In this document: in pieces, positions 1 through 7,466 of the stretch
How the letters are laid out: the number at the start of each line of letters is the position of its first letter
Position numbering within the stretch: position 1 is the first letter of the stretch
Origin: DASUNQ01 sp035536455
GTDB taxonomy: Bacteria > Acidobacteriota > Thermoanaerobaculia > Multivoradales > UBA5704
DNA length: 64,000 bases
Assembly: GCA_035536455.1 (NCBI GenBank)
Contig: DATLOC010000062.1
Location: forward strand, 1 to 64,000
Direction: 5' to 3'
Translations under genes and position numbers: made by a program
Notes under the pieces: generated by a model
What the model was told of the DNA's origin: nothing
Seen by the model: the letters and a program-made list of their open reading frames with translations, nothing else
Databases searched by the model: none

Positions 1-1
1 C

Positions 2-709
2 TTCCGCCGCAGGCTGCCGCCCGAGGAGCTGGAGCGCTGGCGGCGCGACCTCGGGCTCGAGCGCTCCTACCTGCTGTTCATGAGCAATCCGCGGGCGACC
101 CAGAGCTCGCGGAAGAACCTCGACACCGTCATCCGCGCCTACGCCCGCGCCCGGCAGCTCGCCGCCTTCGACGCGCCGCTGGTCTGCGTCGGCGAACGCG
201 GCAGCTCCGAGTTCAAGGTCCGCCAGCGCGCCGCGCAGCTCGGCGTCGCCGACCACGTCCGCCTGCTCGGCTTCGTGGCGCAGGAGGCGCTGCCGGCGCT
301 CTACCAGAACGCCACCCTGTTCCTCTACCCCACCCTCTACGAGGGCTTCGGCCTGCCGGTGGTGGAGGCGATGGCCTCGGGCGTCGCGGTGATCACCTCG
401 AACACCTCGGCGCTCAACGAGATCGCCAAGGACTACGCGCACACCGTCGACCCGCTCGACGTCGAGGGCATGGCGCAGGCGATCGCGCACTGCATGGCCG
501 ACCCCGAGCACCGCAACGGCCTGGCGAAGCTGGGGCTGCGCCGCTCCGAGGCCTACCGCTGGAGCCGGGCGGCGAGGAAGACGCTGGACACCTACGTCTC
601 CGCCATCCAGTCGCGGCGCGCCGGGCCGCATCCCAACGCCGCCGCCGCCGGGCTCGACGGCACCGGCGCGGCCGACCTCACCATGCATGGCGAGGGAAGA
701 CAGCCTTGA
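2..709 (+). CDS. GT4 family glycosyltransferase, 5' end cut by window
   Basis: C-terminal half of a GT-B fold glycosyltransferase family 4 enzyme, which transfers a sugar from an activated donor in polysaccharide synthesis. The frame is open from base 2, so the start lies upstream of the window. The GT4 donor-site signature EGFGLPVVEAMASGVAV is near the centre, followed by the usual C-terminal helices and a low-complexity Ala/Gly tail. It is followed directly by a second GT4 gene and a polyprenyl glycosylphosphotransferase, which places it in an exopolysaccharide or O-antigen cluster. Its stop codon lies inside a 20-bp tandem repeat. The sugar and linkage cannot be told from sequence. Confidence 0.88.
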   Translation, partial: FRRRLPPEELERWRRDLGLERSYLLFMSNPRATQSSRKNLDTVIRAYARARQLAAFDAPLVCVGERGSSEFKVRQRAAQLGVADHVRLLGFVAQEALPALYQNATLFLYPTLYEGFGLPVVEAMASGVAVITSNTSALNEIAKDYAHTVDPLDVEGMAQAIAHCMADPEHRNGLAKLGLRRSEAYRWSRAARKTLDTYVSAIQSRRAGPHPNAAAAGLDGTGAADLTMHGEGRQP

Positions 710-1874
710 GCGAAGGCAGACAGCCTTGAGCGAGGGAAGACAGCCTCGTGTCGCCCTGGTCCACGACTGGCTCACCGGCATGCGCGGCGGCGAGAAGGTG
801 CTGGAGGTCCTCGGTGACCTCTTCCCCGCCGCCCCGGTCCACACCCTCTTCCACTTCCCCGGCAGCGTCAGCCCGGCGATCGAGGCCCACCCGATCCGCA
901 CGAGCTGGCTGCAGCGCGCCCCCGGCGTGCGCCGCCACTACCGGCGCTACCTGCCGCTCTTCCCGCGGGCGATCGAAAGCTTCGACCTCGCCGGCTACGA
1001 CCTCGTCGTCTCGACCAGCCACTGCGTCGCCAAGGGGGCGATCCCGGCATCGGGCGCCCGGCACGTCTGCTACTGCCACACGCCGATGCGCTACGTGTGG
1101 GACCAGGAGCACGCCTACTTCCCGCGCCGCACCGGGCTCGCGGCGCGGCTGCGCGGGCCCGTCCTCGATCGCCTGCGCGCCTGGGACGTCGCCTCGGCCT
1201 CGCGCGTACACCAGTTCGTGGCCAACTCCTCCTTCGTGGCGCAGCGCATCCGCCGCTACTACGGCCGCGACGCCGAGGTGGTCCACCCGCCGGTGGACGT
1301 GGAGTTCTTCACCCCCGCGGCGGGGGCGGAGGCGCGCCGCGCCCCCGGCGGCTACTGCCTGGTCGTCTCGGCGCTGGCGCCGTACAAGCGGATCGAGTGG
1401 GCGATCGCCGCCTGCGCCAAGGCCGGGGTCGAGCTGCGGATCGTCGGCGACGGCCCCGAGCGCGAGCGGCTGGCGAGCCTCGCCGGGCCGGGCGCGCGCC
1501 TCCTCGGACGGGTGGACGGCGCGGCCCTCCGCAACCTCTACCGCGGCGCCCTCTGCCTCCTCCAGCCGGGGGTCGAGGACTTCGGCATCGCCTCGGTCGA
1601 GGCCCTGGCCTCGGGCACGCCGGTGGTGGCTCTGGGCCAGGGCGGGGTGCTCGACGTGGTCGAGGACGGGGTCCACGGCGTCCTCACCGAGACCGAGGGG
1701 GACCTCGACGAGCTCGCCGCCGCGGTTGACAGGGTGCGCCGGATGTGCTTTAGTCAGACGACTTTACGGGCTCGGTCGGAGGCGTTTTCGTCGCACCTCT
1801 TCGCCGAGCGCATGCGCTCTCTGCTGCTCCCGCAGCCGGCTGTTCTGTCCAGTGTGAGGGGTTCCGCGTCTTGA
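687..1874 (+). CDS. GT4 family glycosyltransferase (WbaZ-like mannosyltransferase type)
   Basis: Full-length 395-residue GT-B glycosyltransferase. The N-terminal domain has VALVHDWLTGMRGGEKVLE and CHTPMRYVWDQ, typical of WbaZ-like GT4 mannosyl/rhamnosyltransferases. The C-terminal domain has GVEDFGIASVEALASGTPVV, the donor-binding E-x7-E region. The ATG at 687 overlaps the preceding gene by 23 bp, and the first 20 residues are encoded by a 20-bp tandem repeat, so the N-terminus looks non-conserved. A later start such as TTG at 726 is possible. The gene ends by a 4-bp TTGA overlap with the next gene, indicating translational coupling. Expected to act on lipid-linked sugar at the cytoplasmic membrane face. 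Confidence 0.88.
   Translation: MAREDSLERRQTALSEGRQPRVALVHDWLTGMRGGEKVLEVLGDLFPAAPVHTLFHFPGSVSPAIEAHPIRTSWLQRAPGVRRHYRRYLPLFPRAIESFDLAGYDLVVSTSHCVAKGAIPASGARHVCYCHTPMRYVWDQEHAYFPRRTGLAARLRGPVLDRLRAWDVASASRVHQFVANSSFVAQRIRRYYGRDAEVVHPPVDVEFFTPAAGAEARRAPGGYCLVVSALAPYKRIEWAIAACAKAGVELRIVGDGPERERLASLAGPGARLLGRVDGAALRNLYRGALCLLQPGVEDFGIASVEALASGTPVVALGQGGVLDVVEDGVHGVLTETEGDLDELAAAVDRVRRMCFSQTTLRARSEAFSSHLFAERMRSLLLPQPAVLSSVRGSAS
691..746 (+). repeat. 20-bp tandem repeat, 2.8 copies, at gene junction
   Basis: Two full copies and one partial copy of a 20-bp unit (691-710, 711-730, 731-746) containing GACAGCCTTGAG. The middle copy differs at two positions. The repeat carries the stop codon of the upstream glycosyltransferase and the first codons of the downstream one. 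Because 20 is not a multiple of three, a change in copy number would shift the frame at the start of the second gene. Confidence 0.9.
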
Positions 1875-3298
1875 TCCGTCAGCGCCACCGCGTATCGAAA
1901 AGCGTCTATCTCGCCGGCGACGTCTTCGCCACCGCTCTCGCGTACGTCGCCGCCTGGCTTCTCCGCTTCGAGGTGGAGGTCATCCCGGTCACCAAGAACG
2001 TGCCGGCGATCGAGCCGTACCTGACGCTGCTGCCGGTCTCTCTCGTCCTCTTCCCCGTCGTTTTCCACTTCCACGGCCTCTACCAGACCCGCCGCGGCCG
2101 CAGCCGCGTCGACGAGGTGCTGACGATCCTGGTGGCGGTGCTGCTGGCCACGGTGCTGCTCTCGGTGGTCATCGCCTGGTACCGCCCGCCGGCGGCCCCC
2201 GGCAGCAACGAGTACTTCACCTACAGCCGCGCCTTCCTCGCTCTCTTCGCGCTCACCGACCTGCTCTTCGTCGGCGCGGCGCGCATGGGCATCCGCGAGC
2301 TGCTGCGACGCATCCGCCTCTCCGGCCACAACCTGCAGCGCATCCTGGTGATCGGCGCCGGCCAGCTCGGCCGCGAGATCACCCAGAAGCTGGTCGCCCA
2401 CCGCGACCTCGGCTTCGAGGTGGTCGGCTTCCTCGACGACGACCCCGGCAAGCAGCTCAAGCACTTCGCCGGCGCGCCGGTGCTCGGGACGCTGAAGCAG
2501 GCCGAGGAGGTGGTGTCGCGCCACGAGGTGGACCAGGTCTACATCGCGCTGCCGCTCGAGGCGCACAAGAAGACGCTGCAGATCCTCCAGCGCATGGGCC
2601 GCGAGATGGTGGACATCAAGCTGGTGCCCGACGTCCTCCAGTACGCCACCCTCAAGGCGACGCTCGAGGACGTGGACGGCACCCCGGTCATCAACCTCTC
2701 GCAGGTGCCGCTGCAGGGGTGGAGCAGCCTGGTCAAGCGCGGCATGGACATGGCGATGGCGGCGGCGGCGCTCGCGGTGCTGGCGCCCTTCCTGCCGTTC
2801 GCCGCCCTCTTCATCTGGCTCGAGGACCGCGGCCCGATCTTCTACCGCCAGGAGCGCATGGGACTGGACGGCAGGCCGTTCATGATCCTCAAGTTCCGCT
2901 CGATGCGGGTGGACGCCGAGGCCTCCAGCGGGCCGGTGTGGGCGATCCGGAACGATCCGCGGCGGACGCGGGTGGGGGCGTTACTGCGGCGCTTCTCGAT
3001 CGACGAGCTGCCGCAGCTCTGGAACGTGCTGGTCGGCGACATGTCGATCGTCGGCCCGCGCCCCGAGCGCCCGAGTTTCGTGCGCGAGTTCAAGCACAAG
3101 ATCCCGCAGTACATGGTGCGCCACCGGGTGAAGAGCGGCATCACCGGCTGGGCCCAGGTCCACGGCTGGCGCGGCAACACCTCGATCAAGAAGCGCATCC
3201 AGTACGACCTCTACTACATCGAGAACTGGTCGCTCTCCCTCGACCTCAAGATCCTCTGGATGACCCTCCGCCAGGGGCTGCGGCACAACGCGTACTGA
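1871..3298 (+). CDS. Undecaprenyl-phosphate glycosylphosphotransferase (exopolysaccharide initiating enzyme)
   Basis: A 475-residue polyprenyl glycosylphosphotransferase that loads the first sugar-phosphate onto undecaprenyl phosphate. The first 150 residues contain about four to five membrane helices. The middle has a Rossmann-like segment (ILVIGAGQLGREI). After another membrane helix comes the bacterial sugar transferase domain, with KFRSMRVDAE, DELPQLWNVLVGDMS and IVGPRPERP. Length and order match the WbaP/EpsL-like class. The start is TTG at 1871, overlapping the stop of the preceding gene as TTGA. It follows two glycosyltransferases and so closes an exopolysaccharide operon. Confidence 0.93.
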   Translation: MIRQRHRVSKSVYLAGDVFATALAYVAAWLLRFEVEVIPVTKNVPAIEPYLTLLPVSLVLFPVVFHFHGLYQTRRGRSRVDEVLTILVAVLLATVLLSVVIAWYRPPAAPGSNEYFTYSRAFLALFALTDLLFVGAARMGIRELLRRIRLSGHNLQRILVIGAGQLGREITQKLVAHRDLGFEVVGFLDDDPGKQLKHFAGAPVLGTLKQAEEVVSRHEVDQVYIALPLEAHKKTLQILQRMGREMVDIKLVPDVLQYATLKATLEDVDGTPVINLSQVPLQGWSSLVKRGMDMAMAAAALAVLAPFLPFAALFIWLEDRGPIFYRQERMGLDGRPFMILKFRSMRVDAEASSGPVWAIRNDPRRTRVGALLRRFSIDELPQLWNVLVGDMSIVGPRPERPSFVREFKHKIPQYMVRHRVKSGITGWAQVHGWRGNTSIKKRIQYDLYYIENWSLSLDLKILWMTLRQGLRHNAY

Positions 3299-3310
3299 CC
3301 GGCGAAGCCG

Positions 3311-3342
3311 GTCATCCTGAGCGCAGCGAAGGATCTGGGCGG
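3311..3342 (+). repeat. REP-like intergenic repeat, copy 1
   Basis: A 32-bp sequence beginning GTCATCCTGAGCGCAGCG and ending GGATCTGGGCGG. It is present in perfect reverse-complement form at 36734-36765 and in interrupted form at 41283-41386. It lies just downstream of the exopolysaccharide operon. Similar intergenic repeats with this core are scattered in many GC-rich genomes. Ends with ATCCT/AGGAT complementarity suggest a REP-like element. Confidence 0.8.
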
Positions 3343-3350
3343 TGGTGAGG

Positions 3351-3512
3351 GGGCGTGGGGATGCTTGCGCCCGGGAACCGGCGCGAGCTTTTTGCGACTT
3401 CGGGATCTGAGGCTCGCGCCTGCGGTTCGCTGCGCGCGGGGCCGGTCTCGGACTGCGGAGCGGCTTGCCGGCGCTTGCTCACAGCTTCCCGGGCGCAAGC
3501 ATCCCCACGCCC
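3351..3512. repeat. Long inverted repeat with 27-bp perfect arms
   Basis: The left arm 3351-3377 (starting GGGCGTGGGGATGCTTGCGC) is the exact reverse complement of 3486-3512. The two are separated by 108 bp without a convincing gene. It lies between the exopolysaccharide operon and an outer-membrane protein gene. Transcribed, it would give a long hairpin. It could be a small non-autonomous mobile element or a structured RNA. No terminal transposase or target duplication is evident. Confidence 0.75.
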
Positions 3513-3558
3513 TGGGACCGTCGGTGGCTCGGCCCCTGGCTTGCATCGGGGGCGCGGC

Positions 3559-4236
3559 ATGAGAATTCGGGCTCTTCCTTACCTGATCTTCCTTGTCTCG
3601 CAGGCAGCGGTGGCTGCGGACTTCGCCGTGGGTGGGCAGGTGGGGACTCTGGGCCTAGGAGTTGAGCTGACGGCGGGGCTCGGGCCGCAGGTCAACTTGC
3701 GGGTCGGGGCGCACGCCGGGAGTTATGACGACCGGCGGGTGGCGGACGACATCGAGTACGACGCCTCGGCCGACGTTCGCGCGGGGAAGGCGCTGCTGAA
3801 TTGGCATCCGGGGGGCGGCAGCTTCCGGCTGAGCGGCGGGGCGGTGTTCAACGGCAACGAGGTCGAGGGGGAGAGCCTGCCGCCGGCTTCCGGGTTCTAC
3901 GAGATCGGCGACGTGCAGGTGCCGGTGGCGTTGCTGGGGACGCTGCGGGGGCAGGTGGAGTGGGACTCGGTGGCGCCCTACGCCGGGCTCGGGTTCGGCA
4001 ACCCGTTCGGCGGCGACGGCGGGTGGAGCTTCGCGTTCGACCTCGGGGTGATCTTGCAAGGCGAGCCGCAGGTGACGCTCACGCCGGTCTTCTCGCCCGG
4101 CAGCCCGCTCGACAACCCGGTCGGCCGCGCGCTCCTCCGCACGCAGCTCGACGAGGAGGAGCGGAACCTCGAGGAGGAGTTCGCCGACTTCGACCTCTAC
4201 CCTGTCGTCTCGTTCGGCGTATCGTACCGGTTCTGA
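3559..4236 (+). CDS. Putative outer-membrane beta-barrel protein
   Basis: A 225-residue exported protein of unknown specific function. It has a clear signal peptide (hydrophobic stretch ending AAVAAD at residues 19-21), then alternating hydrophobic/glycine-rich strands and a C-terminal SFGVSYRF ending in aromatic Phe, the usual C-terminal signature of barrel proteins. The ATG at 3559 was chosen because it starts the signal peptide. The open frame extends upstream through the inverted repeat, but that part looks non-coding. The stop overlaps the next gene as TGATG, so the two are probably cotranscribed. Confidence 0.7.
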   Translation: MRIRALPYLIFLVSQAAVAADFAVGGQVGTLGLGVELTAGLGPQVNLRVGAHAGSYDDRRVADDIEYDASADVRAGKALLNWHPGGGSFRLSGGAVFNGNEVEGESLPPASGFYEIGDVQVPVALLGTLRGQVEWDSVAPYAGLGFGNPFGGDGGWSFAFDLGVILQGEPQVTLTPVFSPGSPLDNPVGRALLRTQLDEEERNLEEEFADFDLYPVVSFGVSYRF

Positions 4237-5576
4237 TGCGCGCTCCCTGCGCCCTCGGCGCGTTGCCGCTGGCCGCGCTCCTCGCCTGCGCCGCGCCTTC
4301 CCCCGCGCCGCCTTCGGCGCCCGCCGCCGCTCCGGAGTCCCGCTCGATGGATCAGATCGCCGAGCAGTACGTGAAGCTCGTGCTCTCCGCCGGGCGGCAC
4401 GACGACGGGCTGGTGGACGCCTACTACGGCCCGCCGGAGTTGAAGGCGGAGGCGGACGCGACGAAGGTGCCGCTTCCCGAGCTCCAGGCACGCGTCGCGG
4501 CGCTCGCCGCGGCAGCCGCGGCGCTGCAACCGCACCCGGCGGCGGCGATCGACCACCTCCACATCCTGCGCGCCGCCTACCTGCTGCGGCAGCTCCAGGC
4601 GCTCGGCGCGCGGCTGGACATGCTGGCCGGCAAGCGCCTCACGTTCGACCAGGAGTCGCAAGCGCTCTACGACGCGGTGGCGCCCCACCTCCCCGCCGAG
4701 CACTTCGCGGCCGTCCTCGCCGAGCTCGAACCCCTGGTCCCCGGAGACGGCCCGCTGCCGGCGCGCGTCGAGGCCTTCCGGCAGCGGTTCGTCATCCCGC
4801 GCGAGCGCCTCGACGCCGTCTTCCGCGCCGCCATCGACGAGTGCCGCCGCCGCACCCTGGCCCACGTCGAGCTGCCGGCCGGCGAGAGCTTCGTCGTCGA
4901 GTACGTCTCCGGCCGCCCCTGGAGCGCCTACAACTGGTACAAGGGCAACTTCCACAGCCTGATCCAGGTCAACACCGAGCTGCCGATCTTCGTCGACCGC
5001 GCGATCGACCTCGCCTGCCACGAGGGCTACCCCGGCCACCACGTCTACAACGCGCTGCTCGAGAAGCGCCTGATGCGCGACCGCGGCTGGGTGGAGACCT
5101 CGATCTACAACCTCTTCTCGCCGCAGTCGCTGATCGCCGAGGGCACCGCCAACTTCGGCGTCGAGGTCGCCTTCCCCGGCGAGGAGCGCGTCGCCTTCGA
5201 GCGCGAGCGGCTCTTCCCGCTCGCCGGGCTCGACCCGGCGCAGGCCGCCGAGTACTACCGCGTGCAGCGGCTCCTCCAGCGCCTCTCCTACGCCGGCAAC
5301 GAGGCGGCGCGCCGCTACCTCGACGGCGAGATCACGGCCGAGCAGGCCGCCGACTGGCTGGTGCGCTACGGCCTGATGTCGCCGGAGCGCGCGAAGCAGC
5401 GCGTCTCGTTCTTCGACACCTACCGGAGCTACGTCATCAACTACAACCTCGGGCAGGACCTGGTGCGCGCGCACGTCGAGGCGCAGGGCGGCACCCCCGA
5501 CCGGCCGGAGCGCCGCTGGCAGGTCTTCACCGAGCTGCTCTCCTCACCGCGGCTGCCGTCCGGGCTCGAGCGCTAG
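4236..5576 (+). CDS. DUF885 family lipoprotein, putative metallopeptidase-like
   Basis: A 446-residue DUF885 protein. A signal peptide ends in a lipobox (LLAC, Cys18), so the mature protein is probably membrane anchored. The metal-binding-like motif HEGYPGHH is at residues 262-269, followed downstream by IAEGTANFG. DUF885 proteins resemble M32-type zinc peptidases, but substrates are mostly undefined. The ATG at 4236 overlaps the preceding stop. The frame extends further upstream, but that portion is an overlap artefact because the lipobox begins right after this ATG. Confidence 0.85.
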   Translation: MRAPCALGALPLAALLACAAPSPAPPSAPAAAPESRSMDQIAEQYVKLVLSAGRHDDGLVDAYYGPPELKAEADATKVPLPELQARVAALAAAAAALQPHPAAAIDHLHILRAAYLLRQLQALGARLDMLAGKRLTFDQESQALYDAVAPHLPAEHFAAVLAELEPLVPGDGPLPARVEAFRQRFVIPRERLDAVFRAAIDECRRRTLAHVELPAGESFVVEYVSGRPWSAYNWYKGNFHSLIQVNTELPIFVDRAIDLACHEGYPGHHVYNALLEKRLMRDRGWVETSIYNLFSPQSLIAEGTANFGVEVAFPGEERVAFERERLFPLAGLDPAQAAEYYRVQRLLQRLSYAGNEAARRYLDGEITAEQAADWLVRYGLMSPERAKQRVSFFDTYRSYVINYNLGQDLVRAHVEAQGGTPDRPERRWQVFTELLSSPRLPSGLER

Positions 5577-5587
5577 CTCCTCCCTGA

Positions 5588-7024
5588 CTAGGGCGGTAGC
5601 CCGCCTTCGCCGCGGACGGTGCGGCCGGCACCGCGGATTTCCCCGCTGGGCTCCGGCAGCACGTCCGGCCACCAGCCGTCGGGGCGGATCGGGAGCGGGC
5701 AGCTCCGGTGGACGCCGAGCTCGTGGAGCATCGGGTGCTCGTGGCGGAGAGCGAGGCGGAGAGTCAAGTCGCCGCCGCAGCGGTAGTGGGGGCTGCCGAG
5801 AGCGATCAGGACGACGACGACGAGCGACGCCGTCGCCCAGGCCCACGCGCCCTGCGCCGCCCACCTCCCCCACCGCCGGCTGCGCGCCAGCGCCTCCGCC
5901 CAGAGGACCGGCGGTAGGACCGCGGCGTGGAGGGCGACGAGCGCCTGCCACATCATGATCGTCGTCGGCGCCAGCGCGAAGGTGAGGGCGGCGGCGGCGA
6001 AGCAACTCACGACGTAGCCCCGCACCCAGCCGCGCGCCGAGACCGCGGGTTGCCGGCGCAGCCAGCGGCGCGGCCGCCGCCAGAGGCGGGCGTTGGCGAG
6101 GAGCGGCAGGACGATCGTCAAACCCAGCACCGCCAGCAGCCCCTCCCCCGCCGGCTCGAGCCAGCGGTCGACGGCCTCCCCCAAACTGGACGCGAAGTCG
6201 AGATCGGCCATCCGCTGCGCGACCCCGAGCGAGGCGTAGCGGAACCAGTAGAGCAGCCCCTTGAGGAACGGCGCTACGAGCAGCAGCCCGCGGAAAGGGA
6301 ACCCCCTCTGCGCCGGCAGGGCGCCGGGGTCCGCGCCCGCGGCGAGCGCCCAGGGGAGGAGCGCCGCGGCGCCGAGAAGCGCCGCCGCCGCCGCGCCCCC
6401 CCAGTGGAGGCGCATCGCCCGCCGCCAGAGGAGGAGGACGGTCGCGATCCCCAGCAGCACGACCGAGGCGTGGATCTGGAAGCCAAGGGCGAGCGCCAGA
6501 ACGTGCAGGAAGGAGGGCCAGAAGCGCGCCCGCTCGCGCTGCTCCCAGGCGCTCCAGAGGTGAACCACGGCGGGCAGGAAGAGCCAGTTCGGGTTCCAGA
6601 GGAAGGCCGAGAAATAGAGCCGCCACGGATTGAGCCAGTAGAGGACGGCGAAGAGGAGGCGCCCCAACGGCGTGAGGGCGCGGCGCAGCGTGCGGTCGAG
6701 GAGGAGGTAGGCGGCGAGGTGAGTGAGGAGGACGAGCGCCGAGGCCGCGCGGTGGTCGCGCCAGAGCGCGATCGGCAGGGCGACGAGGAGCGCGCTCAAG
6801 CCCCCCGGCTGCGCGCCACCCATCGAGGTGGGGTTGCCGTACGGCACCCACACCCCGTCCTCGATCAGCAGCCAGCCGCGCGCCAGCAGGTTGAGCTGAT
6901 CGCCGCCGACTTGGCTCCGCGCCACCATCCAGGCGGAGAGCGCGAGGCCGGCGGCGAGCACCGCCCAGCGCAGGCGCCGGGCCGCCGCGGCGCCCGGCGC
7001 GGCGCGTCGATCGAGGAGGGGCAT
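5588..7024 (-). CDS. Polytopic membrane protein, glycosyltransferase-like (unassigned)
   Basis: A 478-residue integral membrane protein with roughly ten hydrophobic helices. Near the N-terminus is SQVGGDQLNLLARGWLLIEDG, and further in YWLNPWRLYFSAFLWNPNWL. The arrangement (helix, periplasmic acidic loop, many helices) is like GT39/ArnT-type lipid-linked sugar transferases, but no decisive DD motif is visible, so function is left open. The ATG at 7024 was chosen because the sequence beyond it is the 21-bp repeat array and contains no conserved protein. Transcribed away from the PQQ gene, with the array between them. Confidence 0.7.
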   Translation of the reverse strand: MPLLDRRAAPGAAAARRLRWAVLAAGLALSAWMVARSQVGGDQLNLLARGWLLIEDGVWVPYGNPTSMGGAQPGGLSALLVALPIALWRDHRAASALVLLTHLAAYLLLDRTLRRALTPLGRLLFAVLYWLNPWRLYFSAFLWNPNWLFLPAVVHLWSAWEQRERARFWPSFLHVLALALGFQIHASVVLLGIATVLLLWRRAMRLHWGGAAAAALLGAAALLPWALAAGADPGALPAQRGFPFRGLLLVAPFLKGLLYWFRYASLGVAQRMADLDFASSLGEAVDRWLEPAGEGLLAVLGLTIVLPLLANARLWRRPRRWLRRQPAVSARGWVRGYVVSCFAAAALTFALAPTTIMMWQALVALHAAVLPPVLWAEALARSRRWGRWAAQGAWAWATASLVVVVLIALGSPHYRCGGDLTLRLALRHEHPMLHELGVHRSCPLPIRPDGWWPDVLPEPSGEIRGAGRTVRGEGGLPP

Positions 7025-7147
7025 GGCGCCAGAGCTTAACGTCGCTCCGGCGCCGGCCACGGCGGATTCGAGGTGCGACGCTCCGCGACGCCCGCCGAGC
7101 GGCGGCGACCGGCCGGCGCCCGGCGCCCAATGGCCTGCGGGAGGCAT

Positions 7148-7420
7148 GGAACGTCCTGCGGCGGCTTCGGAACCCTTTCCCGGAGCGTTGGAATAGGTTG
7201 CGCGGGCCGGGGAACAGGCTGCGGAGCGCCGGGAACCCTTTCCGAGCGGCTCGGAGGAGGTTCCGCAGCGCGCGCAACCCATTCCGTCGCGCAATCGATT
7301 CCCGGCGCCGCGCAGGAGGTTCCGGAGGGCGCGCAGGAGGTTCCGAGGTCCCGGGAGGACATCGGGAGGCTCCACCGGGGGCGCCTGAAGGTCGCGCAGG
7401 GACATTCCGGGGCTTCCGGC
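7148..7420. repeat. 21-bp-period degenerate array 1 (about 13 units)
   Basis: Thirteen consecutive degenerate units, each exactly 21 bp, start at 7148 and every 21 bp to 7400. Units commonly begin GGAAC or GAGGTTCC, with variants such as GGAACCCTTTCC. The rest of each unit is GC-rich and variable. The array lies in the 442-bp region between divergent genes (5588-7024 minus, 7467-9425 plus) and occupies the likely promoter space. Several frames on both strands are open and would give 7-residue repeats, but none has a convincing start. The period is the same as arrays 2 and 3. Confidence 0.8.
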
Positions 7421-7466
7421 GGCGATGCGCTCCGCTAGACTCCCCCTCTCTCCGGAGGGCACCCCC

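Noticed and set aside
678..1676. Long antisense open frames (here and under most genes)
   Set aside because: GC-rich third positions leave the antisense and shifted frames open; proteins are Arg/Ala/Pro/Gly-rich with no domains, while the opposite strand has a clear family.
3351..3512. Retron or group II intron
   Set aside because: No reverse transcriptase gene in the window; the inverted repeat alone does not support it.
7148..7420. CRISPR array
   Set aside because: Units are 21 bp and directly adjacent, without spacers of constant length; no cas genes. The same holds for 25623-25937 and 49685-50029.
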